Source: Diphasiastrum complanatum (taxonomy: Eukaryota > Streptophyta > Lycopodiopsida > Lycopodiales > Lycopodiaceae). Taken from it: 64,000 nt of DNA. The translations under genes were made by a program, and so were the position numbers. Of the stretch, positions 1 to 37,535 are shown piece by piece. The notes under the pieces are model-generated. The model worked only from the letters and a program-made list of their open reading frames with translations. It made no database searches and was not told the origin of the DNA. The number at the start of each line of letters is the position of its first letter. Position 1 is the first letter of the stretch. Location of the stretch: positions 23,667,912 to 23,731,911 of the forward strand of contig CM055093.1 in the NCBI GenBank assembly GCA_029204225.1, given 5' to 3'.

Positions 1-124
1 AGAACACTACTGGGACATGGCAAAAAACGAATGTACATAGCAAGACGCACTAATAATTTGAAGCATTCGGTAGGTCTTGATGCCACCTCAAAAAGACCTC
101 TTACCTCCAAAAAAAATTAGGTGA

Positions 125-1475
125 ATTATATCCAAAAAACGAACACGAGTTCGATATCCAAAAAATTTCAAGGTTGCATGTCAACATTGCGGAGTGCACA
201 ACCTTTTCATTGGAGACATGGGTAGCACCACATGCAAAAATTGTAGTGAAACCATAACTAGAGCCATGGAAAGGAGCGAAAGTAACAAGGAAACTTTTCA
301 AACAAATATCTCGGGAGTCCATGGAGGTGATGTTGCTGAAGGGGGCATGCATAAAAACACCAACCCAACACATGTGGTGGAAACTCCTGATCTTAACGAG
401 GAAGTAGTCACAATAATCCCATATTTGAATGAGGGAATAGTCATATCGCAGCTTCAAGAAGATCTAGAGTCCCAATTAGAGCATTGTGACACAGATGATT
501 ACATTTTTGGAAAAGTAAAAGACCTTGGGAGCAAATTTGAATTCTCGATACCTGGTACTCCTTGCAAATTTAATTTCTATGAGCGTTGTTGCGCAGCGCT
601 AAAATGTAAGACGACTCACATCTCAGATAACATAGTTGAGGCTGGATTGAGTTACTGGCGATGGAAAATTTTGGAGAGTCGAAGTGACATAGTATGTGTG
701 TATGTCCAATTTCTTTTCCAAGTGGGTAGAAGAAAGGGATTATGCAAGAGCCAAAAAATGTGTTATGTCTGAAATCTTCAACAAACAGATTATAATCCTT
801 CCATATTGTTCAAGGTAAGCAACGTATGACTTTGGTGTATTGTGTTATAAATTAGAGTTATGATATCTTCATTTTAGGATGTGGTTCACACACGTTGTAT
901 GTCACTTACAGTGAGCATTGAGCTTGGGAATTCTACATGCATGCACTAGTAGTAATGAAGGGCTTCGCAAATGGGTTTGCTTGAGACTCAACTCATTGGT
1001 AATGACTCATCAACATTTTGATAGGCAAGACCTAATTGGCCACTACACTTATTTGATTATCACACAATTTCAATAATCCTTGCCTAATCCAAGTTCGAAT
1101 GTTTCAGGATAGTGAATGACATGGTTAGGTCGTTTGCAATGAAAGAGAGACTTGATTTAGATGTTCAGATCATAGACGTTCAGGTATGACCTAACATGGC
1201 CACTAGTTTTGAGTGAATCAGTTCGCATGAAGCTTTTATTGCCAAAAAATGTTTCTTTGTGACAATATGAATTTTCAATTATGTGCTTTATCTCTTTTAC
1301 GATCTATTTGTATTTTTAGTTTGTGTGTTTGATGTTGTCAATCCATGTGCTTGTTTTAATGATTGCATTTCCCTATTGTCATGATGTAGTCCCCTCAACA
1401 AAATGATTTCTTCAGTTGCGGATGGCATACCATATGCAATGGAAAAATTTTTCCTGGAGTGGTTGTCTAGCACAA
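125..1475 (+). pseudogene. Ulp1-like (C48) cysteine peptidase, decayed, probable transposon-associated gene
   Basis: Four exon-like blocks read in order as the C-terminal half of a Ulp1/SUMO-protease-type domain. Block A (125-814) starts with a CxxC...CxxC pair (CQHC near 179, CKNC near 235) and, after a 1-base shift near 700, reads FFSKWVEERDYARAK and IIILPYC before a GTAAGC donor. Block B (878-998) reads MWFTHVVC, one in-frame TGA, then ILHACTSSNEGLRKW. Block C (1108-1183) reads LDLDVQIIDVQ. Block D (from 1390) reads SPQQNDFFSCGW, matching the family's PQQ...DCG segment around the catalytic Cys. A further frame slip near 1435 is needed to reach YAMEKFFLEW. In the family the triad is His (HW), Asp (LHxDS) and Cys. 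Here His is replaced by Met and the Asp position is lost, while Cys remains, so the protein should be inactive. Ulp1 domains are often carried by plant Mutator-like and CACTA elements; no terminal repeats were found here. The block phases and family assignment were read by eye. Confidence 0.6.
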
Positions 1476-1707
1476 CATGCCAGTTTGACATGTCTTTGGT
1501 ACAAATCTGAAACCCTAAATTTGTACCTATTGCACATAAGTTTTCTCGCACTTCAAGCATGTAACAGTGTATTTTCTTGGGACAGTATGTATGCCCGAAC
1601 TATTCAAGAGATAACATATACGGGTTTCGACGAGAGATGATTGGAATATTTTTGAGAAACTCAAGGAAAATCAACTAGGATTCTCAATCAAGGTACTCAA
1701 GAATCTT

Positions 1708-2513
<806 letters not shown>

Positions 2514-2681
2514 ATGGTTTCCAAGCAAGGAGATGTGATTGGGAGTCTATTGCAAACCAAATTATCAAATATGATCATTGCTAGAGAGTACAAAACTTTC
2601 AAAAGCTCCAATGAGCAATTTTATGAAGATTCATATAGACTACCATATTTGCAAGAGACCCTATATTTGTTGCATGAATGA
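2514..2681 (+). CDS. Short hypothetical ORF, 55 aa
   Basis: An ATG-started frame reads MVSKQGDVIGSLLQTK and continues through YEDSYRLPYLQETLY to a TGA stop. Its composition is more protein-like than the surrounding sequence, with charged and hydrophobic residues alternating. I do not recognise the family. It could be a leftover exon of the neighbouring Ulp1-like pseudogene or of a transposon. No promoter or splice site was assigned. Confidence 0.18.
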   Translation: MVSKQGDVIGSLLQTKLSNMIIAREYKTFKSSNEQFYEDSYRLPYLQETLYLLHE

Positions 2682-5300
2682 TCAATTGCATTTGTGATCC
2701 ATTGATTCTTTTGACATATTTACTAATCAGCTTTATTTCACACATTTTTTCTAAATTGTCTGGGATGCATGATTGGAAAAATGACCAGAATGATGGTGTC
2801 TCACTGGAAGGAAGAAAATAATCCTAGGGGAAAAAAGAAAAACCCGGGGGGGGGGAGGGGAGAAGAATGTGCAATTTTATTTTTTCACATGTTTGGTGAT
2901 CATTCTTTTTTGAAAACCATCCGATATGATTTTGGTATTGGATCCTCTTTTTCCCTCAACTAATTTAACTTCAATAGGATAATTCTACTTTTGCTTAGGC
3001 AACCCTCAATGATTATAAGTCACTCACCTCTATGGTCATTTTTAGTTCATGCGCTATAAAGGCTATTTGGAGGAGTCTAGGTGATGTGAGGATTATTCAA
3101 TGCCTTGTAACATATGTTAATAATGTGTAGATAAAACACGTTCTGACATACAGGCTTTCAATGGATGTTGAACCTAGATGACCAACTAGTGGTCATGGTT
3201 AAGTGAGAGGTAGCCACTGACATCCTCTCAACTAAGTCACACATAGGCTTTAAATGCATGTTGCATCCATATGACCTTCCAACAATAATGCTTAACTTAA
3301 GGTATAAGTGGTCATGGTTAAGTGAGAGGCTATTATCCATGACCACTAACAACCTTACTTTACCATGACCATTGACGCCCTCTCACTAAACCATCATGGT
3401 TGGACCCCCTGGCGTGGGTGCGCTATCGGCACTACATGGCGGCTGGCCTAAAAATTTTCCAAGTAAAAAAAAACGTGTTTTACTAGATGTGAGTGTTGCG
3501 TTGTCATGAGGGGCCTGCCGAATCCCAACAAAACTATAGGGAGGTAGTAAGTGCTCGGCTTGGCGCCCCTCATCCGCCGAATAGCAAGGAGACGATGCGC
3601 CATTTGCCCTCTCACGAGAGGATTGGTCATGCATCCCTCGACATCTTGCCCAATACGTGATGAGTGAACATGACTGATCGGTTGGAAAGGAGCGCTATGC
3701 GATTTTCAGGCTAATGTCTGCTACGCCAGAAGAAGCGCTCCTTGGGTTTGAGCACGTCGTGTAGGTGGATATGTCCGTGGATTCTTTCTATGTGTAAAAG
3801 GTGACGATACTAACATTTTTGTAACCGTTGCAGGAATAGCAAAATATTACCAAAGACAATCGAAGAGCTACTTGAAATTAATGGTATTGGATGGTAAGTT
3901 TCCTTTGATTAACAAAAGATTAGCTGTAATAATATTTAACATGCAAAGATTAGGCGTAATATTATTTAACTGCAAAGAAAAAGCGAGCTGCAAATGCTAA
4001 ACAATCATCATTTCCACACTCAAAAAATGTGTCATAAACTTGGAGCCATCAAATTGCTTACATAAAAATAGACATTTCCACCAAAGTGACAATGTACATC
4101 GACGATACGTAGTGCTGTAAGACTGAGCACACGAAGTATTAGTCTACAGATTATAGTAAGAAACATGGTTTGGTTCCATAACTTCCACTTGAGGAGCGAA
4201 GCCTCAGACTCCAGAGTGAGGGCTGGCCTAGGAATCCAGATCCGTCATTCCCTTGCGCCTCAGTTGCTCACAGTGCTCAACATCCCGATCGCACCTCATG
4301 CTCACTACTCACTACGTTTTGGAAAAATGAACATTGAAAATGCTTTGCGAGATGGCCCAAGTCCCGACTCCCGAGGCCCGAGTCGTCAATTATTTGGGCA
4401 GCATGGCGGAAGGCGCGTGGCAGAGTCCTCAAATGAGGCAATGCCACATGGCAATGTGCATTCAAGGGAATCTTAAATGTACAAGGGCCTAGGACCTAAT
4501 ACCTATGCCTTAAGCCTTAGATTATAGCTGGCATTACCTAAACAATGCCCTAAAAAAATCAACTTATTCAAAATCGTATCCCAAAATTTTCTTGTGTTTT
4601 TTCAAACATAGGAGGATTACATCGTACAATGTACACATGTTGGAGGCACATTCTCTTGTTAAAAAAATTTAACCGTCTATAATCTTGCATATTTCAGAAG
4701 CACCCGATTTTGAGGACTTTTTGATCTTGTTAAATTTTTCTTGTACCGGTTTTCTCATTAAAGTTGTCGTCCCCATTCTCAAGAGATGCTGGCTCTCCTG
4801 AACACTGCCTTGTTGCGTATTCACTTTGCATGGTGACCAAGTGTTGGTGGAACTAACTGGTGAAAAAACTTATTCATGCCCAAGGGATGCTGCGTCGAAT
4901 GTGGCAGTGAAAAATGACGAAAAAAGTAGATCTCCCAAAAAATCGAATGTCAAAAACATGTGTCGTGGTGTTTTGGATCATTTTTAAACTTATGAATGCC
5001 CTAATGGACTCGCAATATTTTCAAATGATTTTTAGCACCGCAAATAAATCACCTGATTTGTAAAAAAAAAGCCTTGGCACCGAGCCAAGCTCATGAATAA
5101 CAAAATTGAGAGCATAAACTCCTGAGGCATAGTTCTAAGTTGCAATAGTTACCAAAGGTTTGTATAATTAAACAAATATTTCTTTTAATACATACAATAA
5201 GATATTGGATTCAAATCTTAAAATTTGATTTTGCAATGTAATATGTGTGAATGAATTAAATGTGGCTGACGCCGCTGACCTCGGAAAGAGGTTGAGCGCT
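2682..5300. other. Intergenic stretch with imperfect local repeats
   Basis: No gene is recognised. At 3153-3400 an imperfect duplication of roughly 90-150 bases carries the phrase GTGGTCATGGTTAAGTGAG twice (near 3191 and 3308), with related CCTCTCACTAAACC and CCATGACCACT segments in inverted order. A G-run lies at 2846-2861. Short open frames at 3386-3634 and 4165-4476 have no protein-like pattern. The last 250 bases precede the release factor gene and must contain its promoter, but no TATA box could be chosen with confidence. Confidence 0.5.
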
Positions 5301-5364
5301 CCATTTGAATATTATCTACCAAGTAGTCGAGAGTAGGCAGGCAGGCGCAGAAGAGAGGAAAGAC

Positions 5365-30659
<25,295 letters not shown>

Positions 30660-31700
30660 AGGTTTTGCTACTGTAACGACCTTGGAATTGAATTTTATCT
30701 ATAATAGATTCTTCAAACACAACAATGTCTTACTGCTAAATGGCACTGTAACTGTATCTGGATATCTCATGGGTTTCTGGTTCAGGTGGATCTGATAGGC
30801 TCAAGTGCTACGTTCTCATGCATTGGGTTTGAGAAGTTGGATTGCTTTGAATGAAACCCACATCCAGGTTCTAATGAACCCTCTATTTTACTTTTTTGAT
30901 CCAATTCTTGATGCTTAAACAGGAATTGCTCATGTGTTCAAATTTCATAGAATCTAGTGGTTTGCAATACCACGTACTGGTACTTATTCTTGATCTAGAT
31001 TGTAGCAGCTTCACAAGTGGAAAAGAATGTAGCAACTACTTTGCTATGAGAGTAAATGAAAGACCAAAGGCTTGAAGCGACACGAGATTATAGTTTGCTG
31101 TTACTAATACGGTATCCGAACAATTTGTATTTTCAGGCAACATGTGGAGTGTCCAGTTTTAATGGCAACAGTGATAAAAATATTCTATTTTTAAACGTTG
31201 CTAATACACCTTGAAGCTGAGGCTTGTCGACACCAGCGTCCTGCCAAGATGAAATGATTCCCTGAAGCCTTGCTTTTACAAATTGATCTTCAACCTGCTA
31301 TCTACTGATTTTGTTTTTTAATTATGTCTATTTCAAGCATTTGGCCTATTTATTGAAATAGCATCTGAGTCATGAATTGTTTTCTAACCTCTAATTAGCA
31401 ATTTGATTCTTATATAAGTAGGTGGCTTTTCTTAAATCCCCAAGGGGTTGAGGGATGGCCATGTGTATAGATTGTATAAATCAACCACTAGATACAATGA
31501 AATTTTTTGGTTTGACATTGGGCACATTACATGAATTGATCATATTCTTGATGTATCTGATAAGAATGATATCAACATTGACATTTTGATAGTGTTCAAT
31601 TTTTGAGACACTGCGCCTTTGACTTTTGTTTACTATTTTAATCTCCACATTGGGTTGACTAACTGTTGAAAGTTCACTCTATGTGCTTTGCTGCACTCTC
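30660..31700. other. 3' flank of the RF1 gene, no second gene seen
   Basis: Presumably holds the 3' untranslated region and polyadenylation site. AT-rich words such as TCTATAATAG occur near 30700, but none can be named the signal with confidence. No ORF of note. Confidence 0.45.
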
Positions 31701-31703
31701 TAC

Positions 31704-31816
31704 CTTAGTTGCCCGTTCCGGAACTGGACTCCCAAAAAAAAAGAAAGATACGTTTTCTTTTACAGAGAAAAAAAAAACCATATCCTGAGAGTTAATAGAC
31801 AAAACGGGCAACTAAG
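31704..31816. mobile_element. MITE-like element with 14-bp terminal inverted repeats
   Basis: CTTAGTTGCCCGTT at 31704-31717 is the exact complement of AACGGGCAACTAAG at 31803-31816. The 113-base unit has an A-rich interior and no coding capacity. TA dinucleotides inside both ends would fit a TA target site (Tc1/mariner type), but the family is not certain. Confidence 0.65.
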
Positions 31817-32251
31817 CCTTCTCTACATTTGGCTTCCATTTGGGATTGGGTTCTGGTTCTATACTTCTACGGGTTATCTTGGTTGCGAAATTCCTTCCAT
31901 CATAAAGGCTTTTGTGAGTAGTGGCGATTCCTCACTCCCACCACTAGGAGAACCCACAGATAGATCCACACTGTCCAAAATTCTCCTGTCATTTGTTCCA
32001 CCTCATTCACAATCTCCCTTGCAGGATTTATTGCATGCACCTGCTACTCGTATGCAATCTACATTGCTGATTACATCTAATGATTGCACTAAAACCACTT
32101 GTATTTATTCCCTGTTCCCCCACCTATTTCTATTTTAAGATCGCCCGAACTGAAAATTTATTGTGAGGATAGTTCTGAATCTCTTCTACCTTAAAGAAAC
32201 ACATTAGCTACAGTTGGATCCTAAGCCTTCTAATACAGTTCATATAACACC

Positions 32252-32253
<2 letters not shown>

Positions 32254-32311
<58 letters not shown>
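32254..32311. repeat. (GA)n microsatellite
   Basis: About 29 uninterrupted GA units followed by GGAGAAAAAAAAAA. Confidence 0.97.
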
Positions 32312-32315
<4 letters not shown>

Positions 32316-32329
32316 AAAAAAAAACATTC

Positions 32330-32400
32330 CAACCCAGTACGTTCTAGAACGAACGGTACGGTACGTACAGTACGTTCCAACCCAAAAGGGTTGGAACGGG
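32330..32400. repeat. Nested palindromes next to the GA tract
   Basis: A perfect hairpin has arms CGTTCCAACCC (32373-32383) and GGGTTGGAACG (32388-32398) with an AAAA loop. Just before it GTTCTAGAAC is a perfect palindrome at 32341-32350, and GTACGGTACGTAC is nearly so. A related CATTCCAACCC lies at about 32326. Confidence 0.7.
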
Positions 32401-33024
32401 TTTCTAAGCTCTCTACCAATTTTACAAAGAACTCGAAGCACCAAACAAAGCAGTTGTGAGATGATTTCAAGTCAAGGCATGTACTTGTATAGACGTAATG
32501 AAATGCAAATGACACTCGTTCTCATTAGTAGACGCTAACATATGATACAACCTCATTTCAACTATCTACTCTTGCAAAGCCAATGCTAGTCTTACCATTC
32601 TAGAGCATATGTTTATCTAGAGGTGCCCATACATTCAACACCTACAACTATAGGCCATCCTGACTACATGATATATAGACATTACTTCTAATGTTGATTG
32701 CTTTACTAATATTTTTGGACCCTACATTCTTTCAACAAGATACTCAAGTTGTGATGGCCATCAAAGAGCTTGTGCTTCAAGTGTAAGAGAACAAATCCTT
32801 GTGCTACGAGCTTAAGTAGCTCCCTAGTACCGCTACTTAAGTTTTATGTGGAGGATTTAAGTTTTATGTTCATGTTCTTGTACTCTATGATAGATATTAC
32901 ATTTGATGAATGAGAGTGCCATGCCTACTTATCATGTGCTACTTTATATGGCAAGTCAGATTGTAACATATCAAACTCTACGTTGCATATCCAATTGAGA
33001 GTATAGCACATTAGTTCAATAGAA

Positions 33025-33213
33025 TTTTTTTTTTGATATAGAGTTATGCCACTAGTTGGTTATACACAGTATATACATCCTGGCCATGCCATCTGGGCAA
33101 TGCCAAGATCGGAGCAAGCTCCTAACAATGTCACTATGCAGCGGCTGGGATTCGAGCTTGCGCCATGCTGGTCGCAATCAACCACTCTATCCAAGCACCG
33201 CGCTGCGATGGAC
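33025..33213 (-). mobile_element. tRNA-derived SINE with target-site duplications
   Basis: On the minus strand the element starts with a tRNA-like head GCAGCGCGGTGCTTGGATAG. The pol III A box is TGGATAGAGTGG and the B box is AGCTCGAATCC, about 40 bases further. A tRNA-unrelated body follows, ending in a 10-base A tail (T run at 33025-33034 on the plus strand). Perfect 10-bp duplications TTCAATAGAA flank it at 33015-33024 and 33214-33223. All the parts of a SINE insertion are present; the intact duplications suggest modest age. Confidence 0.9.
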
Positions 33214-33223
33214 TTCAATAGAA

Positions 33224-36200
33224 AATTCAGCACACTAGCTGATACTAGCATCATACTTATCAATATACATGATGTAGAAATTTGCACATCATATAAATCG
33301 CCTACCAACAATATTAATTACTTGTAGCATGCATACTACAAAAAGCATGAGAATCGACAAACTCATTTCTAATTATTGTTGTGCATCCTTAAGTGTAGAA
33401 TCATATATGGTATATGGCTCTATTGTTGAAAGAAGAATTTGTATCAGATCATCTTTGGTTCCAAGTAGTTTACTTGAATGAAATGTGTGAGCTTGGTACA
33501 ACAATGTGTCCTTGTCACTAAATAGAGCTGAAAATACACATTCCTTGGTGAAAAAAATAAATAGGACAATTACCAACTCATATATTGCAAACAATTTCAA
33601 AAGAAAACCTCCATGACTTACATTGCAAACTTCCACTTCCAACTAATGTTGTGTAAATATATGTTCCATAAGCAGTTACTAAGCTTTTGTAGAAGTATTG
33701 GCATATTGTTGTTAAGTTCTTGACTGTACCACCATTGTTGGATGTTAGCCATTATAATGATTTACTTCTAAGCACATTTCAATACATCATCCTCTTTACT
33801 CTATGTCTAGACATCAGCAAAAGGAGGTTTAACTAAAGGTACTTGATTTATGTTAAAGAGGTTTGATTGTGTCTAATCATAGTGTCTTTGTTGCTCCTAT
33901 CTTAGTTGTTACTAAGATAGATAGTATAAAGCTTTATGCATTGATTATCAAAACTCTTAACAAATTCTCTATCAAAAGTATAGACATCAAATACCACACA
34001 TGGATGATCAATTCAACTGATTGGAAAGTATTTTAAAAGTAATCTTTGGTCCAAGTTGTTGGAATTCAATGCTCAGCCTCAAATCCATTTATTAATGAGC
34101 ATCCTGAAAACTTTACAAAACCCAAAAAATGAAGGCTCGAGTTTTTCAGAAGATCGAAAAATCCAGTATTGGATTTTTCTGACCCAATGTCAAGCCTAAC
34201 AAATAGAGATTTTTCAACCCTGGATCAGATCGGATTGAGGCGAAATTATTCGGGCGTCTTCGACCCTGGATGGTCGGGTCGAATCGGGTCTGATTTTTTT
34301 GACTCTGGAAAATCCGACCCTGACTATATTTTTGACCCAGTGGAAAAAAATGCAAAGTTTCTATAGTTGATTTCAATACTTAACTCATGAATTTTCTCAC
34401 CTACAATGTGAGGGGAATAAAAGATCACTAGGAGGCACTATTTTCTTGATCTTGTAAGACCTTCCTAGAATGAGCCCAATGATTGCTTTGTTGGAACTTA
34501 GTTGCTTCAACTAATGCTATCGAAATATGTTGGTTTTTTTTTTTTTTTAATGAAGAACAAGGATTTGTTCGTCTCTAAAGTTTGGAAAAAATTTGGCTTC
34601 TCTTTGAATTGCTCACTCCATTGGACCCTTTCGTTTAAACATCTATACTCTAGCACTAAAATTGATAGGTTAGATTTTTGGTCTTTGTTTTCTAGTTTAG
34701 AGATGATTGCATTATTTTTATGAAATACTTTGATTGCATACCTATCCATGGATAGTGGCTCTTTTTTCCTATTTGAATTCAAGCTCGCAAACTTGTCCTC
34801 AGTTTCCTCTAGCCTCATCGTACATGACGTTGGATTTTTATGCTTAGCAAGGTTCTGCACTTACTCCTCTCTTGCTTTGGCTAAGATACACATGGAATCC
34901 CTCACATTTTTTGGTCTTCTTTGAAGGGGCTCCTTCCCCTTCTCTTCTAAGACGACCATTGTCTATTTCATATACATTTTTCTCTTATCAAAAGAGCAAG
35001 TCTTTCTTCCCCTCTCTTGTGAGCTAGCCAAAGCTTCCTCTACTGAGATCAAAATCCAAGTTAAATGTTTCTTCTTGAAGAGAGTTGGTGCTCTTTACAA
35101 TTCCAAATCCACATCATTTGAACAATTTCTACTCCAAATCCTAAACCAGTTTCAAAAGAATCCAATTCCAACTTTAATAACCTTGGTCAACCTTGGTTGA
35201 CCAAGCCTTAACAATGACTATTAGGTTTATCCCAATTATTGGTTAAGTCTCTTCATGTGGTCCTAAATTAAAAAATGGTTGATATTATTGGCTATATTGA
35301 CTAATAACAAATTTTTGAGGTTGGATTAAGGTTTTTGAAGGTGGCAATCTATGTTTGGGCATTGGAGGAACCACATGAATACCAAAGGTAGGAGGACAGT
35401 GTATAGGTTCATGTTATAGACTAGTCCTCTCCTCTTATCTATCATTTTGTGATTGTTAGAGTATTGTGAAGCACTTGTTGCTAGGATTTGTTATTGTTCT
35501 CCTCATACTTGAGCTTACTCTCACATGGTGTTATGGTAGTATCAGATGCCATAGTTAGAAGCCTAATAGGAGATGGTATCGTGATTCCCACAACTTGGGG
35601 GAAAGTGCATCGATTGTATCAACATCATTATTTGGTTGGGTTGGATTTGCCTAATCTCCTTCATGTCGTTGTTGTTGTTCGTGTCTAGTTCATTCTTAGG
35701 ATTCATTACGATGGTATATGTTGGATTTATTTCTTCTCTCCTTAATCCCATAGGTAATCTAGATATGGTTCATGACGATGTATATTTACTCGCATTGTCA
35801 CATAATCTACATGAATATACGAGAATCGAAGATAGGAGGTACTACGTGATAGTCAAACTATCGAGAAAGGTTGAACTATCGAAGGAATTGCAAGTGTCAA
35901 CTATCAACATGAATTTGAATGTTTGATTTGAACAACTATTGAATCAAATATTCAAACCCTTGTCACCCTCAACTCTAGCCTATGCAATTTTGACTTGAAT
36001 CGACAAGTTGTCGACTATCTTGCTGACGTGGTATCACTCTAAATAAATCTAATCACCTATACTAGCTAGTTTTTTGCACTGTGCAACTGTTTTTACAATG
36101 ATTGTAGCCACGATCACCACCTATCCAAATAGCGACTGCCGCTCACCTGGAATAGTGACAACCATGATCACCGCCAAGATCCACCTCGGACGACATAGCT

Positions 36201-36439
36201 CAACGTCTTTATACATTTGTATATATAAATCTGATTAAAATGTACCACTCCATATATCAAGCATAGATGAAACATCAGATTATTCAATAGATCAAGAATT
36301 TGGAATAAGATGATTAATGTGATACTTATTGTGGACAATTGCCATGTTGTACAAGGTATGTGCACCTCACAAATTAAAATGCAATGCATATTGGGATTGG
36401 GCTCTACGAATTGAGAATGGTATATTTGTACTTTATGGA
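33224..36439. other. Intergenic stretch without a recognised gene
   Basis: AT-rich with a few local repeats. At 34150-34350 phrases with GATTTTT, GACCC and GGGTC recur in both orientations (for example GGTCGGGTCGAATCGGGTC near 34271). No LTR or transposase motif was found. Short ORFs here have no protein-like pattern. Confidence 0.45.
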
Positions 36440-36475
<36 letters not shown>

Positions 36476-36548
36476 CGTGTGTGTGTGTGCGCGTGCGTGC
36501 ATGTGGGTGTGCGTGCAAGTGCGCGTGCTTGTGTGTGTGTGTGTGTGC
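36440..36548. repeat. (GT)n/(GC)n-type microsatellite
   Basis: Alternating purine-pyrimidine tract, mostly GT with a GCGCGCGC core near 36468 and interruptions by GCGTGC and GTGGG. Such a tract can adopt Z-DNA. Confidence 0.95.
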
Positions 36549-36936
36549 TTTGTAAATATTTCACATAATGATGATTGTGCAAGTGGTCACACAAAAATAC
36601 AAGGTGATGTAAGAAGATTAGGAGAAGCCTTGCCTTGAAAGTAGTATTAATTGTTGACAAAGGTAAGATATTGAACCAACATTGAAGTTGAAGTAGAGAT
36701 ATGGATATGATTTTTTCCATGACTACATGTTCCTAGGACAATTGGTAGATGAAAACAATGAATGTTGCTTTTTGTTTAAGATGTAGACCATAGGCCTTGC
36801 AGTTGATCTGGTTAAAAGGATGCACCCCATGGGACGTGGGGACATGGGCCCTGCATGGGTCTGTTTTGGCCATGTGAAAAGAGTACGTGACTGGTCAACA
36901 CTGCACCTTATTACAGTTAAACCAACTTGAATACAC

Positions 36937-36971
36937 TTTTTTTTTTTTTTCGGGGGGGGGGGGGGGGGGGG
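36937..36971. repeat. Poly-T followed directly by poly-G
   Basis: Fourteen T, one C, then about 20 G. The G run could form a G-quadruplex, and it may also mark a poor base-calling region. Confidence 0.9.
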
Positions 36972-37263
36972 AGAGGGGTCAAAAATGAGTTAAAGTCTTT
37001 GACTAAACAATCCTTTTCAAAAAAGGAAACTACCAATGAAAGGGCATAGCACCCAATTTTAATGTAGTTACCCTCAACCATCTTGAGGTCCCACTTGCTT
37101 GGAACGGTACCTTAGTACACTCACTGGCCTCCTTCGAGCATCCATGAATCGATTGGCTCAAGACAAGGGGGTAGGATGTGTGCATAAAGGAGTGATGGTT
37201 GCTAAGAAGGGAGTTTTCTTGTGAGAGGTGTGCACTGTGTGGTAGAGTTGGAAGTGAAGAGAA

Positions 37264-37535
37264 AGTATGTGGCTACCTCCATCCTGATCCCGCTGGTGTG
37301 TTGAGCTGCGCTATAGATACAAGCGCATGGGAGTGGGCACAACAAATCAGAAACCGCACCGTTCAGTCCTATCCATTGGCATGCTGCCGACTGCAATTGT
37401 TTATGGGCTGACATTCTCATCTACTGTCTGTGATTAGCCACTTCCATCCTGATATTGTTGGTGCTCCAAAGTTTTCTAGTGACAGTAAGGAGCTGCGTTG
37501 CAGATGCAAGTGCATGTGATGCGCTATAGATGCAA
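37264..37535. repeat. Two diverged copies of a ~170-bp unit
   Basis: CCTCCATCCTGATCCCGCTGG at 37276 and CTTCCATCCTGATATTGTTGG at 37442 start related units. Each carries a GAGCTGCG(C/T)T...AGATGCAAG/ATACAAG segment. The second copy has a further internal repeat of GATGCAA(G/A)TGCATGTGATG. Confidence 0.6.

Noticed and set aside
101-457. 118-codon minus-strand ORF
   Set aside because: It overlaps the Ulp1-like remnant on the other strand, which has better family support, and its own sequence shows no domain pattern.
3386-3634. Two overlapping minus-strand ORFs in a less AT-rich patch
   Set aside because: No start context, no motif and no neighbours; composition is consistent with chance.
4165-4476. 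103-codon plus-strand ORF
   Set aside because: No recognisable motif, and the opposite strand is also open over much of it, suggesting base composition rather than coding.
36168-36720. Four long ORFs with His-Thr and Cys-Val repeats
   Set aside because: They are translations of the GT/AC microsatellite.
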